A stretch of DNA of 64,000 nucleotides from Polynucleobacter sp. 15G-AUS-farblos (GCF_018882445.1 NZ_JACVOM010000003.1:297381-361380), one strand, 5' to 3'; shown: positions 31,656 to 40,231, counted from the stretch's first letter. The notes: a model not told the origin generated them from the sequence alone. Translations and numbers: made by a program.

Positions 31656-33074
31656 ATGTCCATTAATCCCAATATTGAAGCTGTCGACGAAATCTTTCAA
31701 GAAGGAAAGGTTGTTGATGGATTCACCTTGGGGAAAGAGGTCCACCGCGGTGGCATGGCAAGCCTTTACTCTGCCACCAAAGAAGGTATCGACGTCCCCA
31801 TACTTCTTAAGATTCCTCGAGTTGGAAAAGATCAACCCGTTGAAAGTTTGATCGGCTTTGAAACCGAGCTCACTATTTTGCGCTCCCTTAAAAGCCCTTA
31901 TGTACCGAAATATCTGGGCTCCGGGAATATGGCTACACGCCCATATATTGCGATGGAACGCGTTGAGGGAAAGCCGCTAGAAGAGTTTATTAAAGAAGGC
32001 AAAACCTTTTCTGTTGATGAAGTGATCCGCATTGGTGCTGATCTTGCTCAGGCTGTGCAGTCACTTCATGCACAGGATGCAATTCATCTGGATATCAAAC
32101 CAGAAAATATTTTGATAGATGACAAAGGCAAACTCACCTTAATTGATTTTGGTTTGTCGCATCATGCTCGCTATCCTGATTTACTCGCAGAAGAAATGCG
32201 TAAAGGGGTAGGCTCTGCACCGTATATTTCTCCCGAGCAAGTAGCCGGCATTCGATCAGATTCACGCAGTGATATTTTTTCAATTGGCGTGATCATGTAT
32301 GAATTACTCACTGGTGAATTGCCTTTCGGCAATCCACAGAGTATGAGCGGTCTGCGTAAAAGAATGTGGGCGCAAGCCTTTCCACCTCGCGCTATTCGCA
32401 AGGAAATCCCTCGCTGGTTACAAGAGGTAATCTTAAGATGTTTAGAGCCCAGCGCTGCCGATCGCTATCAAAGCGCTACTCGATTACGTCAGGTATTACG
32501 TGATCATGAGAGCGTAAAGCTGACTGAACGCGCCGATCGCTTAGAGCCTTTAAGCTTTTGGGAAAACCTAAAACGTATGTTTAAGGCGGCGGGATATGAG
32601 CCCTCTCCAAGCCCTCGCCCAAGTATGGGAAATCAAGATGCACCCCTGATGATTGCAGCAATAGACACTCGGCAATCTGATGAAGACTTGCGAGAGCGCA
32701 TGCAAACAACAGCAAAAAATTTATTGCAGGCCTATCCAGAAAGTCGACTGGTTTGTATTAGCACCATCAGCAGTACGCCAACCTTTGAAGGCAATCAGGA
32801 AAATGAAACTGCAAGCGGTATTGTGCGCGGACACTTAGTCCAACTCATGGAGTGGGCAAAACCTCTCAAACTTCCGCCTGAAAGAATTTCATATCACGTA
32901 CTTGAAGCCATGGACCCTGCATCGCGCATTGTCGAATTTGCCAAAGACAATGACGCCTCCTTAATTTTGATTGGCGCATCTCATAAGTTGCCAAACATAG
33001 TGACGCCATGGAGAACCTCAATGACCAAGATTGTTGAAGAGGCGCCGTGCAGTGTGCATATCGTGCGTACATAA
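31656..33074 (+). CDS. Ser/Thr protein kinase fused to a universal stress protein domain
   Basis: Residues 25-290 form a Hanks-type kinase: a glycine loop (GKEVHRGGMASLYSA), a VAIK-like lysine (ILLKIP), HLDIKPEN with catalytic D146, DFG at D164 and SAPYISPEQ. The usual arginine before the catalytic aspartate is leucine, so it is a non-RD kinase. Residues from about 325 to the end resemble a UspA domain (MIAAIDTR, LILIGASHKL). No transmembrane helix separates them, so it is probably cytoplasmic. It is preceded closely by a phosphoesterase. Confidence 0.88.
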   Translation: MSINPNIEAVDEIFQEGKVVDGFTLGKEVHRGGMASLYSATKEGIDVPILLKIPRVGKDQPVESLIGFETELTILRSLKSPYVPKYLGSGNMATRPYIAMERVEGKPLEEFIKEGKTFSVDEVIRIGADLAQAVQSLHAQDAIHLDIKPENILIDDKGKLTLIDFGLSHHARYPDLLAEEMRKGVGSAPYISPEQVAGIRSDSRSDIFSIGVIMYELLTGELPFGNPQSMSGLRKRMWAQAFPPRAIRKEIPRWLQEVILRCLEPSAADRYQSATRLRQVLRDHESVKLTERADRLEPLSFWENLKRMFKAAGYEPSPSPRPSMGNQDAPLMIAAIDTRQSDEDLRERMQTTAKNLLQAYPESRLVCISTISSTPTFEGNQENETASGIVRGHLVQLMEWAKPLKLPPERISYHVLEAMDPASRIVEFAKDNDASLILIGASHKLPNIVTPWRTSMTKIVEEAPCSVHIVRT

Positions 33075-33276
33075 ACTCAATCAGAAGCAAAAAGGTGTTT
33101 AGGCATAGCGTGTCGCTACAGATGGCAAAATACTTCCCAAGTTACTGAATCTATTGAATATTTTTTATTTATTGAGACTAACTTAGAAACCATTTCTATC
33201 TTCAATCTGCATATTCCTCCAAGCCCAAACAGGTTTACTACAGTACATATCAACTTGGAACTGAAGAAATGAATTG

Positions 33277-34032
33277 ATGTCGGATAATGCAGTCATGGAA
33301 GAAAAAGTCCGCGTCTCCAAATTATTATCTGAATTAGGTCTTTGCTCACGTCGTGAGGCAGATTCTTATATTGAGCAAGGCTTAGTCACGGTAGATGGCG
33401 AAGTGGTCAATGAATTAGGAGTGCGTGCATTTAGGCATCAGAAAATTGAGCTTCAATCTGTTGCTAAAGCTCAACAAGCTTCGCGTATTACTGTCATTCT
33501 CAATAAGCCCGTCGGTTTTATTTCTCATTACGATGACGAGCAAGAGTATCAACCTGCAGCCTCTTTGATAACCCCAGACAATTACTTTGCTAGCCCCTTA
33601 GATAAAGGCAAGAATCCGCGCTTTAATACCAAGGGCTTAGCCCCTGCAGGCCGCTTAGATATTGACTCTACCGGCATGTTAGTTTTAACTCAGGATGGTC
33701 GAGTAGCCAAATTATTGATTGGCGAAAATAGCCCAATTGAAAAAGAATATTTGGTTCGCGTAGAAGGCATGCTGTCATTTGAAGATTTAGATCGCCTCAG
33801 GCATGGTCTATCGCTTGATGGTGTAGCGCTTAAACCAGCTCAAGTCAGTTGGCAAAATGAAGATCAACTCCGCTTTGTATTGCGAGAAGGTCGTAAACGC
33901 CAAATTCGGCGCATGTGTGAGATGGTTGGACTAAAAGTAATCGGACTAAAACGCGTCAGAATGGGACGAATTTCATTAGGCCCACTGCCCCCAGGTCAAT
34001 GGCGATTTTTAAAGCCCGGCGAACAGTTCTAA
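33277..34032 (+). CDS. RsuA/RluB-family rRNA pseudouridine synthase
   Basis: An S4 domain (VRVSKLLSELGLCSRREADSYIEQGLVTVDG) is followed by the synthase domain with catalytic aspartate in GRLDIDSTGML and the RKRQIRRMCEMVGLKVIGLKRVRMG block. The 251 residues and gene shape fit RluF/RluB-type large-subunit enzymes or RsuA; the exact uridine cannot be assigned. The ATG at 33277 is taken. The 199 bases before it show no other recognisable feature. Confidence 0.9.
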   Translation: MSDNAVMEEKVRVSKLLSELGLCSRREADSYIEQGLVTVDGEVVNELGVRAFRHQKIELQSVAKAQQASRITVILNKPVGFISHYDDEQEYQPAASLITPDNYFASPLDKGKNPRFNTKGLAPAGRLDIDSTGMLVLTQDGRVAKLLIGENSPIEKEYLVRVEGMLSFEDLDRLRHGLSLDGVALKPAQVSWQNEDQLRFVLREGRKRQIRRMCEMVGLKVIGLKRVRMGRISLGPLPPGQWRFLKPGEQF

Positions 34033-34047
34033 GCGAGGCCGCCCGCT

Positions 34048-34053
34048 TATAAT
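34048..34053 (+). promoter_or_regulatory. Possible -10 box for prfC
   Basis: A consensus TATAAT lies 34 bases before the proposed ATT start codon and just after the stop of the pseudouridine synthase gene. No good -35 box is seen. Transcription from here would leave a leader of about 20 bases. Confidence 0.4.
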
Positions 34054-34081
34054 CCAGTCCAAACCGATTATTAAGCGCAGA

Positions 34082-35716
34082 ATTACCATCGACACAAATA
34101 CCCCAAACACCCCAGGAGCAGAAGTATTAAGGCGCCGTAGCTTTGCCATCATCTCTCACCCAGATGCGGGCAAAACGACGCTTACGGAAAAGCTATTGCT
34201 CTATGCGGGAGCCATTCAAATTGCCGGTAGCGTTAAGGCGCGCAAAGCAAGTCGACATGCAACCTCTGACTGGATGGAAATTGAAAAGCAACGTGGTATT
34301 TCGGTTGCAAGCTCAGTAATGCAAATGGAGTATCGCGATTGCATTATTAATCTATTAGATACGCCAGGCCACCAAGATTTCTCTGAGGATACCTATCGCG
34401 TTTTAACCGCAGTTGACTCAGCCCTGATGGTGATTGATGCTGCAAACGGCGTGGAATCACAAACCTTACGCTTGCTTGAAGTGTGTCGCGCTCGTAATAC
34501 GCCCATTGTTACCTTCATCAACAAGATGGACCGCGAAGTCAAGCCGCCTATGGAGCTGATGGATGAAATCGAAACAGCACTTGGGATTGAAGTCGTTCCA
34601 TTTACTTGGCCAGTTGGCATGGGCAAATCTTTTGCTGGTGTGATTGATATTGCCAAATCGCAAATGCGCATGTTTAAAGCAGGTGAAGATCGTGTTACAG
34701 AAGATTCACATGCAATTGTGGATGTGAATGATCCAGCCTTAAAAGAGCGTCTCGGTACCGACCTTGAAAACGCTTTGGCAGAAGTCGAGTTAATTAAAAG
34801 CGCCATGCCCGCATTTGATCAAGAAGCTTTCTTGGCTGGGCGTCAATCCCCCGTGTTCTTTGGCTCAGCGATCAATAACTTCGGTGTACGTGAAATTTTG
34901 AACACCCTAGTAGAGCTCGCACCATCGCCAGGCTCTCGCAAAGCCCTTCAGCGGGAAGTCAGCCCTGCTGAGAACAAATTTTCTGCTGTGGTTTTTAAGA
35001 TTCAGGCAAATATGGATCCAGCACATCGTGACCGTGTCGCTTTCTTGCGCATCTGCTCAGGACACTTTCAGCGGGGCATGAAATTAAAAATTTGCCGTAA
35101 TGGCAAAGAAGTTCGTACCAATAACGCCTTATCTTTCTTGTCACAAAGACGAGATATTTTGGATGAGGCTTTTCCCGGCGACATTATTGGCTTACCCAAT
35201 CATGGCCTATTAAGACTGGGTGACACCCTCACTGAAGGGGAGCAACTTCAATTTACTGGCTTACCATTTTTTGCCCCTGAGATTTTCCGTATGGTTGAAT
35301 CCGCAGATCCATTACGTTCTAAGCAATTGAGAACAGGATTGATGCAACTGGGCGAAGAGGGCGCAATTCAAGTCTTCCGCCCTATGGCCGGTGGCACAAT
35401 GCTGCTGGGCGCATTTGGGCAATTGCAGTTTGAGGTAGTAAGCCATCGCCTTCAAACAGAATATGGCGCTGAAGTGCGCTTATTACCCGCACGCTACAGT
35501 CTCGCTCGCTGGGTAAGTTCAGACGATCCTGTGGCGTTAAAAAAATTCACACAAGAAAATATTCATCGCATGGCCGAGGATGTTGTTGGTGCTGCAGTGT
35601 TCTTAGCAACACATAAATCAGAGCTCGATGTTGCTCAGCAACGCTGGGAATCCATTCAGTTCCACGCCCTTAGAGAGCATGCTGGCTTAATCTACCAGTC
35701 CGACCTAGCGGGCTAA
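34082..35716 (+). CDS. prfC: Peptide chain release factor 3, apparent ATT start
   Basis: GTPase that recycles RF1/RF2 after termination. The P-loop HPDAGKTT, the switch I region RGISVASSVMQM, DTPGHQDFSEDT and NKMD are all intact, with RF3-specific domains after. No ATG, GTG or TTG exists in frame before the P-loop; the first TTG (34196) lies beyond it and would give a dead protein. The open frame runs back through residues TIDTNTPNTPGAEVLRRRSFAII, and ATT at 34082 stands where ATG would be expected. A TATAAT at 34048-34053 would put the mRNA start just upstream. Confidence 0.85.
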   Translation: MTIDTNTPNTPGAEVLRRRSFAIISHPDAGKTTLTEKLLLYAGAIQIAGSVKARKASRHATSDWMEIEKQRGISVASSVMQMEYRDCIINLLDTPGHQDFSEDTYRVLTAVDSALMVIDAANGVESQTLRLLEVCRARNTPIVTFINKMDREVKPPMELMDEIETALGIEVVPFTWPVGMGKSFAGVIDIAKSQMRMFKAGEDRVTEDSHAIVDVNDPALKERLGTDLENALAEVELIKSAMPAFDQEAFLAGRQSPVFFGSAINNFGVREILNTLVELAPSPGSRKALQREVSPAENKFSAVVFKIQANMDPAHRDRVAFLRICSGHFQRGMKLKICRNGKEVRTNNALSFLSQRRDILDEAFPGDIIGLPNHGLLRLGDTLTEGEQLQFTGLPFFAPEIFRMVESADPLRSKQLRTGLMQLGEEGAIQVFRPMAGGTMLLGAFGQLQFEVVSHRLQTEYGAEVRLLPARYSLARWVSSDDPVALKKFTQENIHRMAEDVVGAAVFLATHKSELDVAQQRWESIQFHALREHAGLIYQSDLAG

Positions 35717-35734
35717 GCCCTGCTGAGTCAGGGT

Positions 35735-35968
35735 TTAGCGCTGCATCTTGCAATCAAACACCACCAAAAATTGAGTATCACTACTTCTAAATGATGCTGT
35801 CTTACCAAATTGCGCGCAATAGGAATTTGCATTTCCGGTCAGCTGCTCAATCGATTCGCCACTGCTGTTGATATAGGTAACATGATTTGCATCGGATGCA
35901 TCTGTATACACGGCAGCACAAGATACTAAGTTCAACACACAGAATGCTGTAAATAAGTACGCTTTCAT
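35735..35968 (-). CDS. Small hypothetical lipoprotein
   Basis: A 77-residue protein with a hydrophobic signal and lipobox (LNLVSC), so it is probably lipidated at that cysteine. The mature part contains HVTYINSSGESIEQLTGNANSYC and has three further cysteines. No known domain is recognised. The ATG overlaps the stop of the upstream membrane-protein gene by four bases, so the pair is coupled. Confidence 0.65.
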   Translation of the reverse strand: MKAYLFTAFCVLNLVSCAAVYTDASDANHVTYINSSGESIEQLTGNANSYCAQFGKTASFRSSDTQFLVVFDCKMQR

Positions 35969-36189
35969 TTCAGCCTTTTAACTAATGAGCTTGTAACCCA
36001 TTCAGCAAATGGGCGATAGAGCAAGATGCACACGATCGCTACCGGATAGGCCACTTGCCAGGATTCAAACCAGGATCCAAGAAACTTACTATCCATACTG
36101 TAACGAACAAAGGAGATGGCCAAGGTAATAGTCAGAGACATAAGACCCCCCATTACCAGAGCAAAAATAAATTTAGGGAGAGTGATCAT
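35965..36189 (-). CDS. DUF2798-like small membrane protein
   Basis: A 74-residue protein with two transmembrane helices (FALVMGGLMSLTITLAISFV and VAYPVAIVCILLYRPF), matching the pattern of the DUF2798 family of unknown function. It is coupled to the downstream lipoprotein gene. No binding residues are evident. Confidence 0.65.
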   Translation of the reverse strand: MITLPKFIFALVMGGLMSLTITLAISFVRYSMDSKFLGSWFESWQVAYPVAIVCILLYRPFAEWVTSSLVKRLK

Positions 36190-36408
36190 AATCTAAGCAT
36201 AAAGTAGGCATCTTGAGGATGTGAAAAAATGCGCCTCCATAAAGCCAAAGTGATTATTGAAAATAGATACATCCATAATGGATCAATCATAGCGCCTGAG
36301 GCTTTTAACTGTTATTCTGAAACGGTGATCACTATTCTGCGCCCTAGATAGGGGAATCATGTGAAGCAACATCACAGATTCATCATTCCAATACTCTAGG
36401 AAAATCCA

Positions 36409-36591
36409 ATGGCAGTAAATCAAAATCAAAAAAATCGTAAGAGTAATTCTATGCTTACTAAAACAGGGAAGACTCGTTTAGGCCCCCTGAATATTGCTCA
36501 ACTCACTAAATTACTAGAGTCAAGCACCAAGCCAAAAGAAAAAGATAAGGTTCAGCGAGCACTCAATAAGCTCAATGCTGCATCAGCCTAA
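36409..36591 (+). CDS. Small basic hypothetical protein (60 aa)
   Basis: A lysine- and asparagine-rich soluble protein, MAVNQNQKNRKSNS at the start and a helical LGPLNIAQLTKLLESSTKPKEKDKVQRALNKLN part. AGGAAAA precedes the ATG, and a clear terminator follows the stop by six bases, so it forms a complete transcription unit. The family is not recognised; a nucleic-acid- or ribosome-binding role is only a guess from charge. The 219 bases upstream show nothing clear. Confidence 0.65.
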   Translation: MAVNQNQKNRKSNSMLTKTGKTRLGPLNIAQLTKLLESSTKPKEKDKVQRALNKLNAASA

Positions 36592-36597
36592 ATACCA

Positions 36598-36621
36598 AGC
36601 CCCGCAATATCGGGGCTTTTT
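36598..36621 (+). terminator. Intrinsic terminator after the 60-aa gene
   Basis: AGCCCCG and CGGGGCT enclose a six-base loop and are followed by a T-run. It probably also serves the converging EamA gene. Confidence 0.85.
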
Positions 36622-36626
36622 ACTTT

Positions 36627-37499
36627 CTAGGCCCTCTTGATTAACATTCTCTTGCCTAGAATGACAGTAGACACTACGAGAACTGCAAAGATTAAATTCA
36701 TCCAAGTCAGCGGCTCACCCAACAACACACTTGCAGCCAGCAAAGTGCAAAACGGCTGAATTAATTGGACTTGGCTTACTCGTGCAATTCCTCCGATAGC
36801 AAGGCCCTCATACCAAAAGAAAAATCCCAGAAACATGGGAAAAAGACTTAGGTAAACAAAGATACTCCAAGCCATGGCACCAGCCTCTAAATAGATCGGC
36901 ATAAATGTGAGGTAACTGAACACAATATTAAATGGCAAAGATATAACCAGCGCCCAAGAAATCACCGCGCGGGGATTCATTCGCCTGGAGAGCTCTCCAC
37001 CCTCAACATACCCAATGCAGGCACAAATACCTCCAAGTACTAACAAACCATCTACCAGCGTAAAACTACCCGAGCTTTTTAATAGCGCGTAAGTCACGAC
37101 TAGAGCGGCGCCTAATAAGGAGACTAGCCAAAACCCTATTGAGGGGCGCTCACCAAAACGCACGACCCCAATGACGGTAGTAGCCAAGGGCATCATGCCG
37201 AGAATGACTGCCCCATGAGATGAAGAGCCATAGGCCATTGCCACCGTAGTCAGAATCGGAAAACCAAAGACTACCCCTAAGGCAATCACCACAAACTTGG
37301 GGATATCGGCCTTTGCCATCATAGGCTCACGCTGAATTAGTAGATATGCCAGGGCAAACAAGCCAGCTAGAGCGGCCCTCCCGAAAGCAATGAAATAGGG
37401 GTCAAAGCTTTGTATCGCAATCTTGCTTACTGGCAAAGTCAGACTAAAAATGAGAATGCCAATAAATCCAATGAGCATTCCTTTAGTTTCTTTATTCAC
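36627..37499 (-). CDS. EamA/DMT-family transporter
   Basis: Ten hydrophobic helices in two EamA repeats (MLIGFIGILIFSLTLPVSKIAI at the start; IGGIARVSQVQLIQPFCTLLAASVLLGEPL near the end). Such permeases export amino acids or metabolites; the substrate is unknown. GTG at 37499 lies five bases after AAGGG, a better start than the ATG at 37478. It is divergent from the MOSC gene. Confidence 0.82.
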   Translation of the reverse strand: MNKETKGMLIGFIGILIFSLTLPVSKIAIQSFDPYFIAFGRAALAGLFALAYLLIQREPMMAKADIPKFVVIALGVVFGFPILTTVAMAYGSSSHGAVILGMMPLATTVIGVVRFGERPSIGFWLVSLLGAALVVTYALLKSSGSFTLVDGLLVLGGICACIGYVEGGELSRRMNPRAVISWALVISLPFNIVFSYLTFMPIYLEAGAMAWSIFVYLSLFPMFLGFFFWYEGLAIGGIARVSQVQLIQPFCTLLAASVLLGEPLTWMNLIFAVLVVSTVILGKRMLIKRA

Positions 37500-37570
37500 T
37501 ATCACCCTTTTAATCTGATTGAATCGATTGTATTAACAAACTCCAAGGCATGGGCTGTAATATCCAATAC

Positions 37571-38080
37571 ATGATGAGCAAAAGTATTCAAATTCAAGCT
37601 ATCTATATCGCCCCTCAAGCTGGGGCTCCTATGCAATCTATCGAAATAGCAGAACTTGTTGCTGGCGCAGGTATTAAAGGCGATCGCTACGCACTCCAAA
37701 CAGGTGCCTTCTCACAGAATTTGCCTCAGAAAATTCGCCACATTAGCTTAATTGCCCAAACAGGCATAGATATTGCTAATGAATGGCTTAAAGCTGGCGA
37801 AGAACCCCTTTTTACCGCCTCAGAAACCCGACGTAATATTGTCTTGAGCAATATCACAGCAGCAGAATTAAACGACTATGTTGGTAAGACCTTTTTTGTA
37901 GGAAATATTGAATGCAAAGGTGTCGAACTTTGCGCTCCTTGCCAAAGGCCCGCAGAACTTTTAAATAAATCTGATTTTATGAATGCTTTTGCAGGGCGAG
38001 GCGGCTTGCGTGCAGAGGTGCTAACTTCTGGAAATATAAAAATAGGGGATGCTTTTGTGTCGGCATCAACAAATAATTGA
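37571..38080 (+). CDS. MOSC domain protein
   Basis: A protein of about 169 residues with the MOSC fold: GIKGDRYAL near residue 32, RRNIVLSN, and the conserved cysteine in GVELCAPCQRPAELL. MOSC proteins carry sulfur or handle N-hydroxylated substrates with molybdenum cofactor. Two adjacent ATGs (37571, 37574) are possible starts; no strong ribosome site is seen. The stop overlaps the following GNAT gene by four bases. Confidence 0.85.
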   Translation: MMSKSIQIQAIYIAPQAGAPMQSIEIAELVAGAGIKGDRYALQTGAFSQNLPQKIRHISLIAQTGIDIANEWLKAGEEPLFTASETRRNIVLSNITAAELNDYVGKTFFVGNIECKGVELCAPCQRPAELLNKSDFMNAFAGRGGLRAEVLTSGNIKIGDAFVSASTNN

Positions 38081-38475
38081 TGATTACCTATCGTGATGAT
38101 GCCAAGATTACGGCAGCGCAGGCTATCGATCTGTATATTCGCTCAACCCTTGGAGAGCGAAGGCCTGTCGACAGTCCACAAACATTTGAAGCCATGCTCA
38201 AACACGCCAATCTCACAATCACCGCCTGGGATGGGGATCAATTGGTTGGGATTTCTCGATCTCTGACAGATTTTGCTTACGTTGCTTATCTCGCTGATCT
38301 AGCCGTAGATCAACAATATCAAAAACAGGGAATTGGTAAGGCGCTCATCGAAGAAACTAAAATACGACTGGGGCAAAACTGCATGATTGTTTTACTTGCA
38401 GCGCCGAAAGCCAATGACTACTACCAACATATTGGCTTTGAACATAATCCACGAGCTTGGACAATCAAAAAATAA
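38077..38475 (+). CDS. GNAT-family acetyltransferase
   Basis: A 132-residue GNAT protein with the acetyl-CoA loop QYQKQGIGKALIEE (Q/RxxGxG/A) and the YQHIGFEHNPRAW C-terminal strand. The substrate is unknown. It is translationally coupled to the MOSC gene and followed 21 bases later by a phosphatase gene. Confidence 0.85.
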   Translation: MMITYRDDAKITAAQAIDLYIRSTLGERRPVDSPQTFEAMLKHANLTITAWDGDQLVGISRSLTDFAYVAYLADLAVDQQYQKQGIGKALIEETKIRLGQNCMIVLLAAPKANDYYQHIGFEHNPRAWTIKK

Positions 38476-38496
38476 TTTAGCCTTTATGATGGCATC

Positions 38497-39141
38497 ATGA
38501 ATACAACTCGCTTTTGTTTGGTACGTCATGGTGAAACGGATTGGAACGCTGAAAGGCGTCTACAGGGTCACACTGATATCGATTTAAACCCACGTGGTAT
38601 AGCCCAAGCGGCGCAGATGGCAAAAGCCATTAAAGCAATTGACCTGCAATTTGATGTACTGTACACCAGTGATTTACAACGTGCGGCCAAAACTGCAAAC
38701 GCCATCGAAACTTTATTTAAGATAAAAGCAATTGTGGATCCCTCTTTAAGAGAGAGGCATCTAGGTGTATTGCAAGGAGTTAGTACTGCAGAGGCGCCAC
38801 AATTTGATGCTGAGCTGTGGAAAAACCATCTGAGCAGAGACATACACGAAGAATTGCGTGGTGGAGAGAGCATTGCACAATTTGCACAACGCATACATCA
38901 GGCGTTAGAAAAAATTCGGCAGCAGCATCTTGGCAAAACGATCCTACTAGTCAGTCATGGTGGCGCGCTAGACATGATGTATAGGCTTGCTAACAACCAG
39001 GCCCTCGATGCCGAAAAGGCAGTCTCCGTTCCTAACGCTTCGCTCAACTGGATTAGTCACGACGGCAGCGCATGGAAGGTAGATCGCTGGGCAGACACTA
39101 GTCATCTAGATAGCTTAGCCCTGGACAACCTCGATCTATAG
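38497..39141 (+). CDS. Histidine phosphatase (phosphoglycerate mutase-like)
   Basis: A 214-residue branch I histidine phosphatase: LVRHGETDWN holds the nucleophile histidine, LRERHLGVLQG follows, and VSHGGALD holds the second histidine. Members include GpmB-like enzymes, alpha-ribazole phosphatase and broad phosphatases; no cobalamin genes are nearby to favour CobC. It ends 10 bases before a perfect inverted repeat. Confidence 0.87.
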   Translation: MNTTRFCLVRHGETDWNAERRLQGHTDIDLNPRGIAQAAQMAKAIKAIDLQFDVLYTSDLQRAAKTANAIETLFKIKAIVDPSLRERHLGVLQGVSTAEAPQFDAELWKNHLSRDIHEELRGGESIAQFAQRIHQALEKIRQQHLGKTILLVSHGGALDMMYRLANNQALDAEKAVSVPNASLNWISHDGSAWKVDRWADTSHLDSLALDNLDL

Positions 39142-39150
39142 TTAAAGCAA

Positions 39151-39178
39151 CAATGGACCACTGAACAGTGGTCCATTG
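39151..39178. terminator. Convergent terminator-like inverted repeat
   Basis: CAATGGACCACTG and its exact complement are separated by AA. It lies between the phosphatase gene (+) and the riboswitch-controlled 62-residue gene (-). The U-tracts are weak on both sides, but position and stem strength suggest it ends both transcripts. Confidence 0.7.
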
Positions 39179-39193
39179 ACTAAAACCAGCACA

Positions 39194-39382
39194 TCACTTC
39201 ATTAACTGCTTTGTTTGCTGGTTTGCACAGTAATTCACAATCACATCTGCGAAATTCAAGTAACGCGAACTACTTTTTCTAAAACTATCTAGCTCTGCAG
39301 CAACTGGTGAAGCTTGTGATTTAAATCCAGCATCTTCATATCCAGGATGATATGGGGCCTCTTCAACAAATTGATTTGTCAT
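39194..39382 (-). CDS. 62-aa hypothetical protein under a glycine riboswitch
   Basis: Small soluble protein opening MTNQFVEEAPYHPGYEDAG and ending in a helical part with VIVNYCANQQTKQL. No signal peptide, membrane helix or known domain is visible. The ATG at 39382 has AAAGG about eight bases upstream; an in-frame ATG 13 codons earlier has no ribosome site. It is the only gene between the tandem glycine riboswitch and the terminator-like repeat at 39151-39178, so it should respond to glycine. A part in glycine use is an inference from the switch alone. Confidence 0.65.
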   Translation of the reverse strand: MTNQFVEEAPYHPGYEDAGFKSQASPVAAELDSFRKSSSRYLNFADVIVNYCANQQTKQLMK

Positions 39383-39530
39383 ACATTTACCTTTAGTCAG
39401 CAATAGCTCAACTGCATACACAATTGAACAAAATAAATTGATTTAAATGGGTGCTGATCCGCAGCAGCAGATCAAAATCATTGCAGCCTATGTAATAAGA
39501 GTGTGCATACAAATTCTCCCAAAAAGCAGC

Positions 39531-39558
39531 CCATCAGACACATGAACCATGTGGATGG
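39531..39558 (-). terminator. Hairpin with U-run after the glycine riboswitch
   Basis: On the minus strand CCATC-CACATG-GTT-CATGTG-TCT-GATGG forms an eleven-pair stem with one bulge, followed by GCTGCTTTTT. It lies 10 bases after the second aptamer and 150 bases before the ORF, as expected for a riboswitch-controlled terminator. Whether the glycine-bound state opens or closes it cannot be read directly. Confidence 0.7.
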
Positions 39559-39568
39559 ATGCCGCTCC

Positions 39569-39752
39569 CCCTGTCCCTGATACCTGAGAGATTCACACTA
39601 AGCCTAGCTTAGTGCTTGCTCCTTCGGTGCACCATAAAGATGGTGGCTCTCCAGACGGCTATTTAGGATAAGCAGTACCTTCCTGGTGGATACCTGAGCG
39701 TTCATGGGAGTTTGCGCCTTCGGTGGAGGGATGCCCCTCGCTCTCCTGCTTT
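39569..39752 (-). promoter_or_regulatory. Tandem glycine riboswitch
   Basis: Read on the minus strand. Aptamer 1 is closed by AAGCAG/CTGCTT and contains GGAGAGCG, CACCGAAGGCGCAAAC and GCTCAGGTA. Aptamer 2 contains GGAGAGCC, a CACCAT/ATGGTG hairpin, GCACCGAAGGAGCAA, a CACTAAGC/GCTTAGTG hairpin and CTCTCAGGTA. These are the conserved blocks of both glycine aptamers in the right order. The downstream gene is a 62-residue protein, not gcvT or a glycine/alanine carrier. Confidence 0.93.
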
Positions 39753-39757
39753 TCCAA

Positions 39758-39763
39758 ATTATA
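39758..39763 (-). promoter_or_regulatory. -10 box of the glycine riboswitch transcript
   Basis: A consensus TATAAT on the minus strand ends six bases before the first aptamer stem. No good -35 hexamer is present 17 bases upstream. It fits a transcription start at the edge of aptamer 1. Confidence 0.5.
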
Positions 39764-39813
39764 TCGTGATACTTTTGTATTTTGCTAGAGGCTTATTCGA
39801 TCAAACCATGAAA

Positions 39814-40209
39814 TTAAGGAATGAGCTGGCTAATCTCAATTAGGTTGAGATCGGGATCTCGTACATAGACAGACATAATTTTGGCTGTAGCCCCAGTACG
39901 CATTACAGGCCCCTCAAGAATAGGCCATTGCATTTTTTCTAAATTGGCAATGACATCTGCAATCGGCCTATCCGCAATAAAACAGAGATCTAAGGCGCCG
40001 GGAGTTGGAATGTGTGATTTTGGCTCAAACTCCTTGCCTTTGATATGCAGGTTAATTTTTTGATTACCAAATTTAAATGCTTTTCGCTCAACAGGCGGGG
40101 TTCCGCCGATAAATGATTCGAGCTGCATTCCTAATACATGCGTATAGAAGTGGATACACTCCGCCTCTTTAGCGGTTGTTAATACCAAGTGGTCTAAGTG
40201 ATCAATCAT
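39814..40209 (-). CDS. VOC/glyoxalase-family protein
   Basis: A 131-residue vicinal-oxygen-chelate fold: HLDHLVLTT at the start, FYTHVLGMQL, and the closing strand VYVRDPDLNLIEIS. The histidine of HLDH and the glutamate of LIEIS are likely metal ligands. The substrate is unknown; relatives include fosfomycin-resistance-like and lactoylglutathione lyase-like proteins. It lies 22 bases after the substrate-binding protein gene on the same strand. Confidence 0.85.
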   Translation of the reverse strand: MIDHLDHLVLTTAKEAECIHFYTHVLGMQLESFIGGTPPVERKAFKFGNQKINLHIKGKEFEPKSHIPTPGALDLCFIADRPIADVIANLEKMQWPILEGPVMRTGATAKIMSVYVRDPDLNLIEISQLIP

Positions 40210-40231
40210 CTCAATTTTTTCAAAAGAGCCG

